64,000 nt of DNA from Bifidobacterium bifidum ATCC 29521 = JCM 1255 = DSM 20456 (GTDB taxonomy: Bacteria; Actinomycetota; Actinomycetes; Actinomycetales; Bifidobacteriaceae), in NCBI RefSeq assembly GCF_001025135.1, contig NZ_AP012323.1:1550001-1614000 (forward strand), in the 5' to 3' direction. Every line of letters begins with the position of its first letter. Position 1 is the stretch's first letter. The notes under the pieces are model-generated. The model made no database searches and was not told where the DNA came from. It was given only the letters and a program-made list of their open reading frames with translations. Made by a program: the position numbers and the translations under genes. Of the stretch, positions 15,361 through 25,558 are shown piece after piece.

Positions 15361-17460
15361 TCAGCCGACGGTGTTACCGTAGACCTGCGCTTGCAGGTCC
15401 TTGCGAGAGGTCTCCAATTTGGTGATTTCGCCGAGCAGTTCCAGTTTTTCCGAGCCTTCGGGCATGCCGGCCATGCGCCGGCGCGCCGCGGCGATGCGCC
15501 GCATGTATCCCATGTCCAGAAGACGGGCCAACAGTTCGGCGGCGTACCGGGTCTCGGCGGGGCTCGCCGGACGCAGCTGCACGGCCGCCGCATTGGCAGC
15601 GCCCGGCACGCCGGATCCGGCGACGGCCCGATCCTGATCTGACGGAGGCAGGGGCAGCTGCAGCACCGCGAGCTCATTGATCACCGTCGTCAGCGTCAAT
15701 CCGCCGGCCTTGTTGAGATTATGCATCCACAACCCCTGCGGCGCATCATCCGGCGGCAATCCGCCCGCGGCCTGAATGGCGAGGAACAACGCGCGGAACA
15801 CTGGGGCGACGAACGAGTCCTCGTTGAGCGACGCGAACATCGTGCGGTTGATGGCACGCGGAATCTGAATCAGCGTGGCCATGAACTGCTGCTCGCAGAT
15901 GAACACCGCATCGTCGATGCGGAAATACGACTGCTCTGTGGCAGCTCGATGCTCCAACGCCCGGCGTTCGGCCGGATTCGCATACGGATCCGAGCCGGGC
16001 TCGACACGAGGCTGGCCTGCGCCCTCGCCGTTGCCCGCGCCGAAACGACGCCGGGGCGAATAGGCGTCCTCGTCGCGCACATGCAGCTGGCCGTGCGCCG
16101 AACGCACCTCGCGCTGCATGATGTCCAGATCCACCCCGATGCGGCGCGTCGCCTTGCGTGCATACAGGTCACGCTGCGAACGATCGCGAATCTGGGCGAT
16201 GAGCGGCGCCACGGCCTTCACCGCGCCCATCTGCCCGGTGGCATACGTGGTGTCGAACCGGCCGATCGCGGCATCGATCACAAAATCATACAACGGCTTC
16301 GCATGCTCGATCAGCGAGCGCACCGCCTGATCGCCACGGTTGATGCGCAGATCGCACGGGTCGAGATTGTCGTCGGCAACGGCGACGAACGTCTGCGACA
16401 GGAACGCCGAATCCAATCCGAACGCGTGCAGCGCGGCCTTCTGCCCCGCGGCATCGCCATCGAACGTGAACACGATGCGCGAGCTCAATGCCTGCCCGGG
16501 AACGTTCAGCGGGCCGACCAGCTGCACCGCGCCCAGCGAATCATCGGCGACCAGCCGCCGCACGATCTTCGCGTGCTCGGCGCCAAACGCCGTGCCGCAG
16601 GTCGCCACCGCCGTATCGATGCCGGCCAGATGCATCGCCATGACATCGGTGTAACCTTCGACGATGACGACCTGACGCTTCTTCACGATGGACGACTTCG
16701 CCAAGTCGATGCCGTACAGCACCTGCGTCTTACGGTACAGCTGGGTGTCCGGCGTGTTGATGTACTTCGCGGCGATCTGATCGTCGTCATACAGCTTGCG
16801 CGCGCCAAAGCCGAGCGTACGTCCGGTCGAATCACGAATCGGCCATGTGGCGCGGCCGCGGAAATAGTCGTACACGCCGCGCTGCCCCTGCCTCGCAAGC
16901 CCGGCGTCAAGCATCTCCTGCTGCGTGAATCCCTTGGACGCAAGATAGCGAACCAGATTGTCCCACCCCTGAGGCGCGTACCCGCAGCCGAAACGCTCGC
17001 AGTCCGCCCGGCTGAAATTGCGTCCGCCGAGCAGCTTGCGCGCGGCCAGAGCCTCCTTGCTCATGATCTGCGACATGAAAAAACGCTGAGCCTCCTCGTT
17101 GGCCTCGATCAGCCTGGCCCGCTTCGACCCGGAATGCTCGGTGCGCCCACCGGAATTCTCGTAATGCAGCTCGATATGGTATTTATCGGCGAGAAGCTCC
17201 ACCGCCTCGCGGAAATCGATGTTCTCCTGATGCTCAACGTAGCCGAACACGTCGCCGCCGAGACCGCAGCCGAAACAATGCCACACGCCCAGCGCAGGCC
17301 GCACGGAGAAACTCGGCGTCTTCTCGTCATGGAACGGGCACAGGCCGACGAACGTGCCGGTGCCGGAAGGCCGCAGCGTCACGCTCGCGGACACGATGTC
17401 GTACAGGTCCGCGGCGGCGCGCACCTTCTCCACGTCTTCCTTCAGAATCATTCCAGCCAT
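15361..17460 (-). CDS. dnaG: DNA primase
   Basis: A 699-residue bacterial primase that makes RNA primers at the replication fork. The N-terminal zinc ribbon is CPFHDEKTPSF...WHCFGCGLGGD (residues about 40-70). The catalytic TOPRIM domain follows with VVIVEGYTDVMAMH and, later, VFTFDGDAAGQKAA holding the acidic metal ligands. About 20 extra residues (ADDSLGAVQLVGPLNVPGQ) are inserted between these motifs. The C-terminal helicase-binding region is diverged, as usual in actinobacteria. It is followed upstream by the dGTPase gene on the same strand, the common dgt-dnaG order in actinobacteria. Confidence 0.96.
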   Translation of the reverse strand: MAGMILKEDVEKVRAAADLYDIVSASVTLRPSGTGTFVGLCPFHDEKTPSFSVRPALGVWHCFGCGLGGDVFGYVEHQENIDFREAVELLADKYHIELHYENSGGRTEHSGSKRARLIEANEEAQRFFMSQIMSKEALAARKLLGGRNFSRADCERFGCGYAPQGWDNLVRYLASKGFTQQEMLDAGLARQGQRGVYDYFRGRATWPIRDSTGRTLGFGARKLYDDDQIAAKYINTPDTQLYRKTQVLYGIDLAKSSIVKKRQVVIVEGYTDVMAMHLAGIDTAVATCGTAFGAEHAKIVRRLVADDSLGAVQLVGPLNVPGQALSSRIVFTFDGDAAGQKAALHAFGLDSAFLSQTFVAVADDNLDPCDLRINRGDQAVRSLIEHAKPLYDFVIDAAIGRFDTTYATGQMGAVKAVAPLIAQIRDRSQRDLYARKATRRIGVDLDIMQREVRSAHGQLHVRDEDAYSPRRRFGAGNGEGAGQPRVEPGSDPYANPAERRALEHRAATEQSYFRIDDAVFICEQQFMATLIQIPRAINRTMFASLNEDSFVAPVFRALFLAIQAAGGLPPDDAPQGLWMHNLNKAGGLTLTTVINELAVLQLPLPPSDQDRAVAGSGVPGAANAAAVQLRPASPAETRYAAELLARLLDMGYMRRIAAARRRMAGMPEGSEKLELLGEITKLETSRKDLQAQVYGNTVG

Positions 17461-17505
17461 AGCCCACCAGTCTAACGTCAGCCGTGCCTGAGGCCGCCGC
17501 GGCCG

Positions 17506-18786
17506 TCACAAGATCGAATGCAACGCAAGGGCGGAGCTGTCGGTGAGGGAGGCCACCTGGTCGACCGCGACGCGCAGGCGCTCTCCGTCGTTCGTCGCCT
17601 CGTCCCAATCCTGCAGGAGCACGGCCTCCAGCGCACTGGAAGGGCGCGGAGAATCGGCCATGAGCACGTCGATGAGATCGTTGATGATCTGGCGTTCCTC
17701 CTGGTGGAACGGCTCGTGCTCGCGAGGAGCCATCACGAAGTACACGGCGATGCCCTTGAGCGCCACGATTTCGTAGCTGGTCTCCTCGGGGATCACCACG
17801 TTCGCCGAATACCGGGTCAGAGGCCCGTCGCCGTACGTGTCGCGGGTCGCGTTCTCCACCGACCATGCGAAGCGTCCGATCAGGTCCGAGGTGATGTTCT
17901 TCAGTTGCGCCAGCGCCTGGCGCGACCCGTCGAAGTGGTCGGGGAACATGCGCAGCCGCCGCAGCCTTCCGAACGCCCGCTCCAGCTCGTCGGCATCCCA
18001 TTTCGAGCCGTACCATGAGCGCGTCGCCTCGATGATGCAGCCGATCATTCGCGGGTCGGCGAGCACCAGTGGGTTGAACGCGCCGGTCGCTATGGCGTCC
18101 TCGACGTCGTGGACGCTATAGGCGATGTCGTCGGACAGGTCCATGACCTGGCATTCCATGGGTTTGCGGGCTTCGGGAGCTCCTGTCTTCAGCCAGCGGA
18201 ACACGTCCTCGTCATCCGGGTACACGCAGAACTTCACGCCGCGGCCACCGTCGTACTTGGCCGCTTCGGCGAGGGTCCACGGGTATTTGACGGCCGCGTC
18301 CAGCGAAGCCCTGGTCAGGTTCACGCCGGCCGACCGGCCGTCGGAGTGGAAGACCTTCGGCTCCAGCCGGGTGAGCAGGCGCAGCGTCTGCGCGTTGCCT
18401 TCGAATCCGCCGATGCCGGCGGCGATGTCGGCGAGCGCCCGTTCGCCGTTATGGCCGAAAGGCGGGTGACCAAGATCATGGCACAGGCACGCGCAATCGA
18501 CCACATCCGGGTCGCATCCGAGCATGGCTCCGACCTGCCGTCCGATCTGGGCGACCTCAAGCGTGTGGGTGAGCCTGGTGCGGGCGAAATCGTCGGTGCC
18601 CGCGACGAGGATCTGCGTCTTCGCGCCGAGCCTGCGCAGCGCCGACGAGTGCACGACACGGGCGCGGTCGCGCTCGAAGGCAGTGCGCGATTTCGACTTC
18701 GGCGGCTCGCCCGCCCAGCGCTGCTCGTCGAATGCGGTGTACCCCTCCCCTGCTGGTATGCGTTCGCCGCTGTCCTCGGATTTCAT
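17506..18786 (-). CDS. dgt: Deoxyguanosinetriphosphate triphosphohydrolase-like protein
   Basis: A 426-residue HD-domain dNTPase that cleaves dNTPs to deoxynucleoside and triphosphate. It shows SRTAFERDRARVVHSSALRRLGAKTQ, the first HD-site histidine in TRLTHTLEVAQIGR, the HD pair in CLCHDLGHPPFGHNGE, and the last ligand in MDLSDDIAYSVHDVED. ATG at 18786 follows GGGAGG; a longer frame lacks a ribosome-binding site. It is 45 bp upstream of dnaG. Confidence 0.93.
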   Translation of the reverse strand: MKSEDSGERIPAGEGYTAFDEQRWAGEPPKSKSRTAFERDRARVVHSSALRRLGAKTQILVAGTDDFARTRLTHTLEVAQIGRQVGAMLGCDPDVVDCACLCHDLGHPPFGHNGERALADIAAGIGGFEGNAQTLRLLTRLEPKVFHSDGRSAGVNLTRASLDAAVKYPWTLAEAAKYDGGRGVKFCVYPDDEDVFRWLKTGAPEARKPMECQVMDLSDDIAYSVHDVEDAIATGAFNPLVLADPRMIGCIIEATRSWYGSKWDADELERAFGRLRRLRMFPDHFDGSRQALAQLKNITSDLIGRFAWSVENATRDTYGDGPLTRYSANVVIPEETSYEIVALKGIAVYFVMAPREHEPFHQEERQIINDLIDVLMADSPRPSSALEAVLLQDWDEATNDGERLRVAVDQVASLTDSSALALHSIL

Positions 18787-18900
18787 GGGACCTCCCTTGC
18801 CGTCGCCACGTTCCGGTATCCAGTTTAGCAAAGGGTTCCTTGGACGGAGCCGGTCACGCCGTCCTCGCAATGCGTGCAATGTACGCGACGCGCGGCGGGT

Positions 18901-20259
18901 CTACAGCAGGCTCGCCGGATCGAGCTTGGCGAGGTCCGCGGCAGGCAGCACGTCGGCGGCATGCAGGTAGAGCCTCGGGATGCGATTGCGCAGACAGGTG
19001 AACACCTCGTAGCTAATCGTGTCGGCGGCGCGCGCCCAGTCGTCGGCGGTCGGCTCGCCGTATTGCTCACCGCGACCGGGTCCGAACAACTCCACGGTGT
19101 CGCCCTCATGGACGCCAAGCTCGGCGGCCGACCCGTGCAGGTCGACGATGAACTGGTCCATGCACACGCGACCGCACACGTGCAGCAGGCGCGGGCCGGC
19201 GCTGGTCATCACACGCACGGGACCGCCGGCCTTCTCGACATGCTTGGCGCCCTGCATGTCGAAGCCGGAGGCGGAACGGTGGATGCCGTCGGCGTAGCCG
19301 AGGGGCACGATGGCGGTGCTGGTGTTGTCGGGCGTCAGGTACGTGCGACCGTATGAGACGCCGTGCCCGGCCTCCACGTCCTTGACCGTACCGAGCTGCG
19401 CCTGCAATGTCATGGCGGGCTTCAGATGCCAGTCACGCGGCGTGCCCATCGCCGGGTCGGGCTCGTAGCCGTACAGGCCGATGCCCGGACGGGTCAGTTC
19501 GAAATGAATCTCGGAACGGTTGAGCGTGGCCGCGGTGTTTGCCAGATGGCGTATTTCGGGCGCGATGCCCGCGGCTTCCATGCGACGGGTGAATTCCGTG
19601 AACGATTCGATCTGCCGGTCGGTGGAGGCGACGAATTCAGGCACATCCGGCGAGTCGGCGACCGCCAGATGGCTCCACTGGCCGACGATGTGCAGCACGC
19701 CCTCATGCGCAAGCGGCACCAGCTTGGCAAGGGCCGCGTCGAATCCGGCCGGCGTGAAGCCGTTGCGGCCGAAGCCGGAGTCGACCTTGACATGCACGCG
19801 TGCGGGTTTGCCGAGCCGGCGCGCGGCGTCGGCGAGCGCGTCGATGCCCGCCAGCGAGCCGACGGAGATGTCGATGTCGTTGTCGATCAGCTCGTCGAAC
19901 GGCACATCCATGCCGTTGTACACCCATGTCAGAATGCGGCAGCGATCCGGGCCGATGCCGAGTTTGCGCAGCAGCAGCGCCTCATGCGATTGCGCGGTGC
20001 CCAGCCAGGTCGCGCCGCCCGCGAGCGCCGCCAGCGCGGCCGGCAGCAGACCGTGCCCGTAGGCGTCCGCCTTGACCACGCCCATCACCGCCGTGCCGGA
20101 ATGCGGGCCGCCCACCACATCGACCAAGTGGGCCATGTTGTCCCTCAACGTGGCCAGGTCGACGATCGCCTGCGCGGGGTACCGGCGTCGCGCCGCCCGG
20201 TAGTTGGCTTCGCCAGCCGGGGATGAAAACTGCAATTCGGATGCTGCGTTCAAAGTCAT
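18901..20259 (-). CDS. alr: Alanine racemase
   Basis: A 452-residue fold-type III PLP enzyme that makes D-alanine for peptidoglycan. The PLP lysine is in VMGVVKADAYGHG, the second catalytic base is the tyrosine in GVSYGRTYLTPDN, and the C-terminal domain has VCGRVCMDQFIVDL. It is longer than most Alr proteins (about 370-380 residues) through an N-terminal extension and internal insertions. I used the ATG at 20259, where the homologous part begins. Confidence 0.93.
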   Translation of the reverse strand: MTLNAASELQFSSPAGEANYRAARRRYPAQAIVDLATLRDNMAHLVDVVGGPHSGTAVMGVVKADAYGHGLLPAALAALAGGATWLGTAQSHEALLLRKLGIGPDRCRILTWVYNGMDVPFDELIDNDIDISVGSLAGIDALADAARRLGKPARVHVKVDSGFGRNGFTPAGFDAALAKLVPLAHEGVLHIVGQWSHLAVADSPDVPEFVASTDRQIESFTEFTRRMEAAGIAPEIRHLANTAATLNRSEIHFELTRPGIGLYGYEPDPAMGTPRDWHLKPAMTLQAQLGTVKDVEAGHGVSYGRTYLTPDNTSTAIVPLGYADGIHRSASGFDMQGAKHVEKAGGPVRVMTSAGPRLLHVCGRVCMDQFIVDLHGSAAELGVHEGDTVELFGPGRGEQYGEPTADDWARAADTISYEVFTCLRNRIPRLYLHAADVLPAADLAKLDPASLL

Positions 20260-20493
20260 GGCTCTTATTGTGGCGCGGCATGATGACGAATGCCGGAGCG
20301 CGTCGCATGACGGCACGAATCCGACCTCAGCCGGCAGCGGCGTTGTCCGGCGCATTGCCGTATGCTGTACGACGCATATTCGCGGCGTCCGCGGTCGACC
20401 GCCGCCGCATCAGATTCCCGGCGTTGAGGCGTGCCGGGGTCCCGGAACGCCGTCCGGTACAGCCCAATCCATTCCATATATTGAGAGAAGACC

Positions 20494-21921
20494 ATGGATC
20501 TGTTTCGCAAGAAATCGGTGGATCAGCTTGTCGCCGAATCCACCCCGCTCAAACGCACGATGCACACGTTCGACCTGACGATGCTGGGCATCGGAGCGAT
20601 CATCGGCACCGGCATCTTCGTACTCACCGGCAAGGGCGCGCTGACCGCCGGCCCGGCGTTGATGGTGTCGTTCCTGCTGGCCGCGGTCTGCTGCGGCTTC
20701 GCCGGCCTGTGCTATGCCGAATTCGCGTCGATGGCGCCGGTTTCCGGCTCGGCATACTCGTACGCCTATCTCGCGTTCGGGGAACTGATCGCGTTCATGA
20801 TCGGCTGGGACCTGATTCTGGAGTACGCGCTGCAGGCGGCCACGGTGTCCGCCGGATGGAGCGGCTATTTCAACAAGCTGCTCGAAGGGTTCGGACTGCA
20901 TCTGCCGGTCGAGCTGACCGCCGCGTACGGCACCAACCCCAATACGACCACATACTTCAATCTTCCCGGTTTCGTGATCGTGCTGCTCATCACCTGGGTG
21001 CTGTCGATCGGCATCAACCAGACGAAGAAGGCCAACGACATCATGGTGCTCATCAAGCTCGCGATCATCGTGTTGTTCATCGTATGCGTCATCTGGTATG
21101 TCAACCCGTCCAACTGGAAGCCGTTCGCGCCGTACGGCATCTACCAGTTCCAGCCCGGTTCGACGCAGCCGTATGGCATCGTGCCGGCCGCGTCGATCGT
21201 GTTCTTCAGCTTCATCGGCTTCGACGCGGTGTCGTCGTCGGCCGAGGAGACCGTCAACCCGAACAGGACGCTGCCGCGTGGCATCCTGTATTCGCTGGTC
21301 ATCTCCACGATCCTGTACATCGTGATGACGCTCATCATGACCGGTGTGGTGCCGTATGAGCAGTTCGCGCAGTTCATCGACGCGCCGGTGGCCGGCGTGA
21401 TCCTGAAGACCGGCATGAACTGGCTGGCGGTGATCGTCAACCTCGGCGCGCTGATCGGCATGACCACGGTGATGCTGGTGCAGCTGTACGGCCAGTCGCG
21501 CATCTGCTACGCGATGAGCCGTGACGGCCTGTTCCCGAAGTTCTTCGGCGACGTGCATGACAAGTACCGCACCCCGTTCAAGGGGACGTGGTTCTTCGGA
21601 CTGTTGACCGCGTTCGCGGGCGGCTTCATCAACATCAACGTGCTGTTCGAGCTGGTGAACATCGGTACGCTGTCCGCGTTCATCATTGTGTCGGCCGGCG
21701 TGATGTGGATGCGCAGGACCCAGCCGGACGCGCATCGCGGGTTCCGCGCTCCGGGCGTGCCGTTCACACCGATTCTGGCAATCGCATTCTGCATGGTGCT
21801 GATCGCCGGTCTCAATTGGGAGACCTGGGTGCGGTTCGCGGTCTGGTTCGGCCTGGGACTGATCGTCTACTTCGCCTACAGCCGCAAGCGCTCCAAGCTG
21901 AACGCATCCGACGCGGAATAA
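20494..21921 (+). CDS. Amino acid permease, APC superfamily (CAT type)
   Basis: A 475-residue membrane transporter with about 12-13 hydrophobic helices. The N-terminal part has LTMLGIGAIIGTGIFVLTGKGA, the substrate-binding GxG motif of APC transporters, and the helix 6 region reads FFSFIGFDAVSSSAEETVNP, both typical of cationic amino acid transporter (YfnA/CAT) proteins. The substrate cannot be fixed from sequence. It is a monocistronic gene ending just before a palindromic repeat. Confidence 0.9.
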   Translation: MDLFRKKSVDQLVAESTPLKRTMHTFDLTMLGIGAIIGTGIFVLTGKGALTAGPALMVSFLLAAVCCGFAGLCYAEFASMAPVSGSAYSYAYLAFGELIAFMIGWDLILEYALQAATVSAGWSGYFNKLLEGFGLHLPVELTAAYGTNPNTTTYFNLPGFVIVLLITWVLSIGINQTKKANDIMVLIKLAIIVLFIVCVIWYVNPSNWKPFAPYGIYQFQPGSTQPYGIVPAASIVFFSFIGFDAVSSSAEETVNPNRTLPRGILYSLVISTILYIVMTLIMTGVVPYEQFAQFIDAPVAGVILKTGMNWLAVIVNLGALIGMTTVMLVQLYGQSRICYAMSRDGLFPKFFGDVHDKYRTPFKGTWFFGLLTAFAGGFININVLFELVNIGTLSAFIIVSAGVMWMRRTQPDAHRGFRAPGVPFTPILAIAFCMVLIAGLNWETWVRFAVWFGLGLIVYFAYSRKRSKLNASDAE

Positions 21922-21924
21922 CGT

Positions 21925-22040
21925 GCTCCCGCTGGCAGGGGCTGTCGCGAAGCAACTGGGGGTGGTCTTCACGGCCAGTAGTGCATCAGACCACCCTCGG
22001 TCTCGCTGCGCGCGACAGCTCCCGCCAGCGGGAGCACGTT
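21925..22040. repeat. Dispersed palindromic repeat, most complete copy
   Basis: The outer arms CGTGCTCCCGCTGGC and GCCAGCGGGAGCACG are exact reverse complements, and pairing continues (GCTGTCGCG/CGCGACAGC). Parts recur at 3328-3378 and 6250-6300. It may act as a terminator for the permease gene or be a MITE-like element. Confidence 0.7.
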
Positions 22041-22090
22041 CGGCGACTGAGGAGCAACGCAGGCGACGCGCCGTTGTTTCGTGCCGGGCG

Positions 22091-22618
22091 TTACCACTCG
22101 TGACGCTGGTATGCGATCCTTGTCGTATCGGTGGGCCGGTCAAGCAGCTGTATCAGGCCGCAGCGGGCGAATCCGCTGGTTTCGAGGACGTGCTGCATGG
22201 CCTTGTTGTTGGGGTGGGTGTCGGCGCGGACGTTGCCGTAATGCTTGAGGGCCCAGGCGATGCAGTCGCGGGCGGCATGCTTGACGAGGCCGGAGGACGC
22301 GATGCGGTGGATGGTGACGTAGGAATCGTCGTCGAGCCAGGCGCCGTCGATGTGATGGTAGGTGGGGTCTTCGCCGGGGCATAGCGCGAATTGCGCGAGG
22401 ATGCGCTCGTGTCCGCCCACTTCGTCGACGAGCAGCATGGCGCGTCGCTGCGCGATGTCGTCGCGTACGACGTCGTCTTTGGGGAAGGTGTCGCCCCATT
22501 GGGTGGGGTTGCCGTTGCGTGCCATCAGCTCGCGGGCGCGCGCGTAGTTCTTCTGCATGTGCGGGTAGTCGCGCATGGTCGCGTGTCGGAATCGCCGCTG
22601 GGAAGCACTGTCAGTCAC
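22091..22618 (-). CDS. GNAT-family N-acetyltransferase
   Basis: A 175-residue acetyltransferase-like protein. The GNAT fold is suggested by the N-terminal FRHATMRDYPHMQKNY strand-helix, the central YVTIHRIASSGLVKHAARDCIAWAL (acetyl-CoA-binding region) and RADTHPNNKAMQHVLETSGFARCG, the usual end of the family. GTG start at 22618 with GAGGTG upstream. The substrate is unknown. Confidence 0.8.
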   Translation of the reverse strand: MTDSASQRRFRHATMRDYPHMQKNYARARELMARNGNPTQWGDTFPKDDVVRDDIAQRRAMLLVDEVGGHERILAQFALCPGEDPTYHHIDGAWLDDDSYVTIHRIASSGLVKHAARDCIAWALKHYGNVRADTHPNNKAMQHVLETSGFARCGLIQLLDRPTDTTRIAYQRHEW

Positions 22619-22710
22619 CGGTCACCTCATGTTCGTGTGTTGGACAACTGGCCGTAAGGCTATCATGGGCACTCGTCCGATTGGAGTGCATGTGCCGTTT
22701 ATCGGAAGTC

Positions 22711-22763
22711 GTTATGATGAGGGCGGCACCGGTCCGATACCGATGCCGCCCTCATCCCATAAC
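22711..22763 (-). terminator. Hairpin downstream of luxS
   Basis: GATGAGGGCGGCA (22716-22728) pairs exactly with TGCCGCCCTCATC (22744-22756), with an outer GTTAT/ATAAC pairing. It has a strong stem but no T-tract; possibly a luxS terminator. Confidence 0.6.
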
Positions 22764-22807
22764 CCGGACCAATGCCGGGAATACGGCTGTGTCGGCCAGT
22801 CCCAGTC

Positions 22808-23293
22808 TCAGACGACCTTGCGCTCGAACGGGTCGGAGCTGATGCCCTTGGCGAGGATGTCCTTGCACCACTCCTTGGCGGTGAACAGGCTGTGGTCACG
22901 GTAGTTGCCGCAGCTTTCGATGGTCGTGGCGGGAACGTCGTCCCACGTGGCCTTATATGCGATGAATTCCAGCGATTCCTTGAGGGCGCGGGCCACATCC
23001 TCGGTGGAGTGCGTGCCCCAGGTCAGCAGGTGGAAGCCGGTGCGGCAGCCGAACGGAGAGCAGTCGATGTAGCCGGGGATGCGTTCGCGCAGCAGCACGG
23101 CGATGGTGTGCTCGATGGTGTGCAGGCCTGCGGTCGGAATCGCGTTCTCGTTGGGCTGTACCAGACGCAGGTCATAGTTGGAGATCACGTCGCCGTTGGG
23201 GCCGGTCTCTGTGTCGATGTAACGCACGTACGGCGCCTTGACCTTCGTGTGATCCAGCTGGAAACTTTCGACAATCGGCTTTTCTTCTGCCAT
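22808..23293 (-). CDS. luxS: S-ribosylhomocysteine lyase (autoinducer-2 synthase)
   Basis: A 161-residue LuxS. It cleaves S-ribosylhomocysteine to homocysteine and DPD, the precursor of AI-2. The metal ligands are seen in HTIEH and in the CGNYRDHS motif; [12 protein letters not shown] carries the active-site cysteine. ATG at 23293 is preceded by AAAGGAG; the longer frame has no support. It recycles the methyl cycle, which links it to the transsulfuration genes at 25649-27948. Confidence 0.96.
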   Translation of the reverse strand: MAEEKPIVESFQLDHTKVKAPYVRYIDTETGPNGDVISNYDLRLVQPNENAIPTAGLHTIEHTIAVLLRERIPGYIDCSPFGCRTGFHLLTWGTHSTEDVARALKESLEFIAYKATWDDVPATTIESCGNYRDHSLFTAKEWCKDILAKGISSDPFERKVV

Positions 23294-23461
23294 CGCAGAC
23301 TCCTTTTGCTCGATATGACGCCGGCGCGTACGACCGTTAGCCGGCATTCCATCGACCATTGTCTCACTATCGCGCGCGTCTCGCCGCATTCTTGGCTATA
23401 GGCGTTCCTCATATACGGCATATACGGCACGAGGCGAGTTCGGTGCGCTGTAACGGCGCTG

Positions 23462-25462
23462 TCAATCGTCGAAGCCGGCGATGGCCTCCATGAATCGCTT
23501 GCCGTATTTGGCCAGCTTGCTGTCACCCACGCCGTTGACGGCGAGGAACTGCGCGTCGGTGATGGGGCGGAGACGGGCCATGTCGCGCAGCGTGCGATCG
23601 TTGAACACCATGTATGGGGGTAGGCTGTTCTCGCGGGCGATGGACAGACGCAGTTCGCGCAGTTTCTGGAACAACGTCTCGTTCTCGTCGTCGGGGGCGT
23701 ACGAGCCCAATGCCGGGCCGTCCGACGCCGCGGATTTCGAACTGGAATCGGTCCGTGACGTCACGCCCGTTCCGGCGCCGGCGGCCTTGCGCTCGACCCG
23801 TTTGATCTCATATCGGAATTCGGGCGCGACCGTTTCCGCCGCGCGCTGCCCGAAGCCGACGATCGGCAGCCGCCCTTCGGCGATGGAGAGGAATCCGTCG
23901 GTGGCCATCTGGCTGAGCACGTCGCGGATTCGGGCTTCGGGCGCATCGTGCAGACGACCGTAGCTCGGGCACCTGTCAAGATGCCGCGCGATGAGGTCCT
24001 TTGCCTTGGAGCCGCGCAGTATCGCCACGATTTTCCCCGAGCCGAGGCCTTGGCGCACGGGGCCGCACGTCGGTCGCCCCTGATCGTCGTAATCGTACAT
24101 GGCATCGTGCACGCATCGGCTGATTGACCGCGCGATGTCGGTCACGTCAAGGGTTTCGAACGTGCTGTCGCAATTCGTGCAACCGCCCGTGCATGTGCCG
24201 GTTCTTGGCGTGCTCTCGCCGAAGTAGCGGGTCATGTAGACGTGCAGGCAGTCGGTGGTACGGCAGTAGCCGATCATGCCGTCCAGCAGACGGCGCTTGC
24301 TCATGCGCACGGTCTCGCGCTCTTCCGGGGTCAGCCGTTCGTTGTCGTTATCCATGTCGAGCAGGCGCCGACGGGTGACGATGTCGGATTCGTTCCACAG
24401 CAGTGTGCATCGGCTCGGCTCCCCGTCTCGGCCGGCGCGACCGGCTTCCTGATAGTATGCCTCGATGCTTTCCGGCATGTTGTGGTGGATGACGTAGCGG
24501 ACGTTCGACTTGTCGATGCCCATGCCGAACGCATTGGTGGCAACGACTACCGGCACGGCGTCGGTGACGAAGTCGCGTTGCGCCTGGTTGCGTACGTCGG
24601 CCGGCATTCCGCCGTGGTAGGCGACCGCGACGGGGCCATCGCGCATGACGGAATCTGCCGCACTGCCGCCCGCCGCTCCGCGCAACGCCGGCACGGTGTG
24701 GTTGAGGGCCGCGGCGAGTGCCTCCGTCTCCTTGCGCGTGGCGCAGTAGACGATGCCGGATTCGTCCGGATGCTCGGCTACGTATCGTGCGACCCATGCC
24801 GCCTTGTATTTGGTCTCGATCTTGAGCACATCGAAGTACAGGTTCTCCCGGTCGAATCCGGTGACGGTGACTTGCGGGGCGTTGAGCCCCAGGATACCGA
24901 TGATGTCGCGGCGGACGCGCTCGGTGGCGGTGGCGGTGAACGCGGCTACGGTCGGCCGGGCCGGCAGGCCGGCGATGAACTCGCCGATGCTGAGGTACGA
25001 CGAACGGAAATCCTGTCCCCATTGCGACACGCAGTGGGCTTCGTCGACGGCCACCAGCGAGATCGGCACGCGTGTGGCGAAGTTGCGGAACCGTTCAGTT
25101 TCCAGTCGTTCGGGGGCCACATACAGCAGTTTGATGTCGCCTTGCGCGGCCTGCGCCAGCACCATGGCCTGCTCGTCGCCGCCCTGGGTGGTGTTGACGT
25201 ATGCGGCCGGGATGCCGGCGTCGTTGAGCGCGTCTACCTGGTCACGCATCAGGGAGATCAGCGGGGAGATGACGATGGTGACGCCGGGCAGCAACGTGGC
25301 CGGAATCTGGTAGCACACGGATTTTCCAGCGCCGGTCGGCATCACGCCGAGCACGTCGCGCCCGGCGAGGATCGCGTCGACGAGCCCTGACTGCCCCGGT
25401 CGGAACGAGTCATAGCCGAAATACCGTTTGAGCGCCCCCAGCGCCGCCGCCTGATCTGTCAT
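23462..25462 (-). CDS. recQ: ATP-dependent DNA helicase RecQ
   Basis: A 666-residue superfamily 2 helicase. Motif I is MPTGAGKSVCYQIP, motif II VDEAHCVSQWGQDFR, and motif VI QEAGRAGRDGEPS. A zinc-binding RQC region with cysteines (GTCTGGCTNCD) and a C-terminal HRDC domain (DMARLRPITDAQFLAVNGVGDSKLAKYG) follow. Length and order agree with full RecQ. GGGAGGC precedes the ATG. It acts in recombination and fork repair. Confidence 0.95.
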   Translation of the reverse strand: MTDQAAALGALKRYFGYDSFRPGQSGLVDAILAGRDVLGVMPTGAGKSVCYQIPATLLPGVTIVISPLISLMRDQVDALNDAGIPAAYVNTTQGGDEQAMVLAQAAQGDIKLLYVAPERLETERFRNFATRVPISLVAVDEAHCVSQWGQDFRSSYLSIGEFIAGLPARPTVAAFTATATERVRRDIIGILGLNAPQVTVTGFDRENLYFDVLKIETKYKAAWVARYVAEHPDESGIVYCATRKETEALAAALNHTVPALRGAAGGSAADSVMRDGPVAVAYHGGMPADVRNQAQRDFVTDAVPVVVATNAFGMGIDKSNVRYVIHHNMPESIEAYYQEAGRAGRDGEPSRCTLLWNESDIVTRRRLLDMDNDNERLTPEERETVRMSKRRLLDGMIGYCRTTDCLHVYMTRYFGESTPRTGTCTGGCTNCDSTFETLDVTDIARSISRCVHDAMYDYDDQGRPTCGPVRQGLGSGKIVAILRGSKAKDLIARHLDRCPSYGRLHDAPEARIRDVLSQMATDGFLSIAEGRLPIVGFGQRAAETVAPEFRYEIKRVERKAAGAGTGVTSRTDSSSKSAASDGPALGSYAPDDENETLFQKLRELRLSIARENSLPPYMVFNDRTLRDMARLRPITDAQFLAVNGVGDSKLAKYGKRFMEAIAGFDD

Positions 25463-25558
25463 GCCTCCCAACATTACCGCATTCCGGCCACCGCTCCTTC
25501 GAGTACAGCGTCGGGACTGCCTCTCTCCCCCTCTCTTTCCTTCTCCGTCGTCCCAAAA

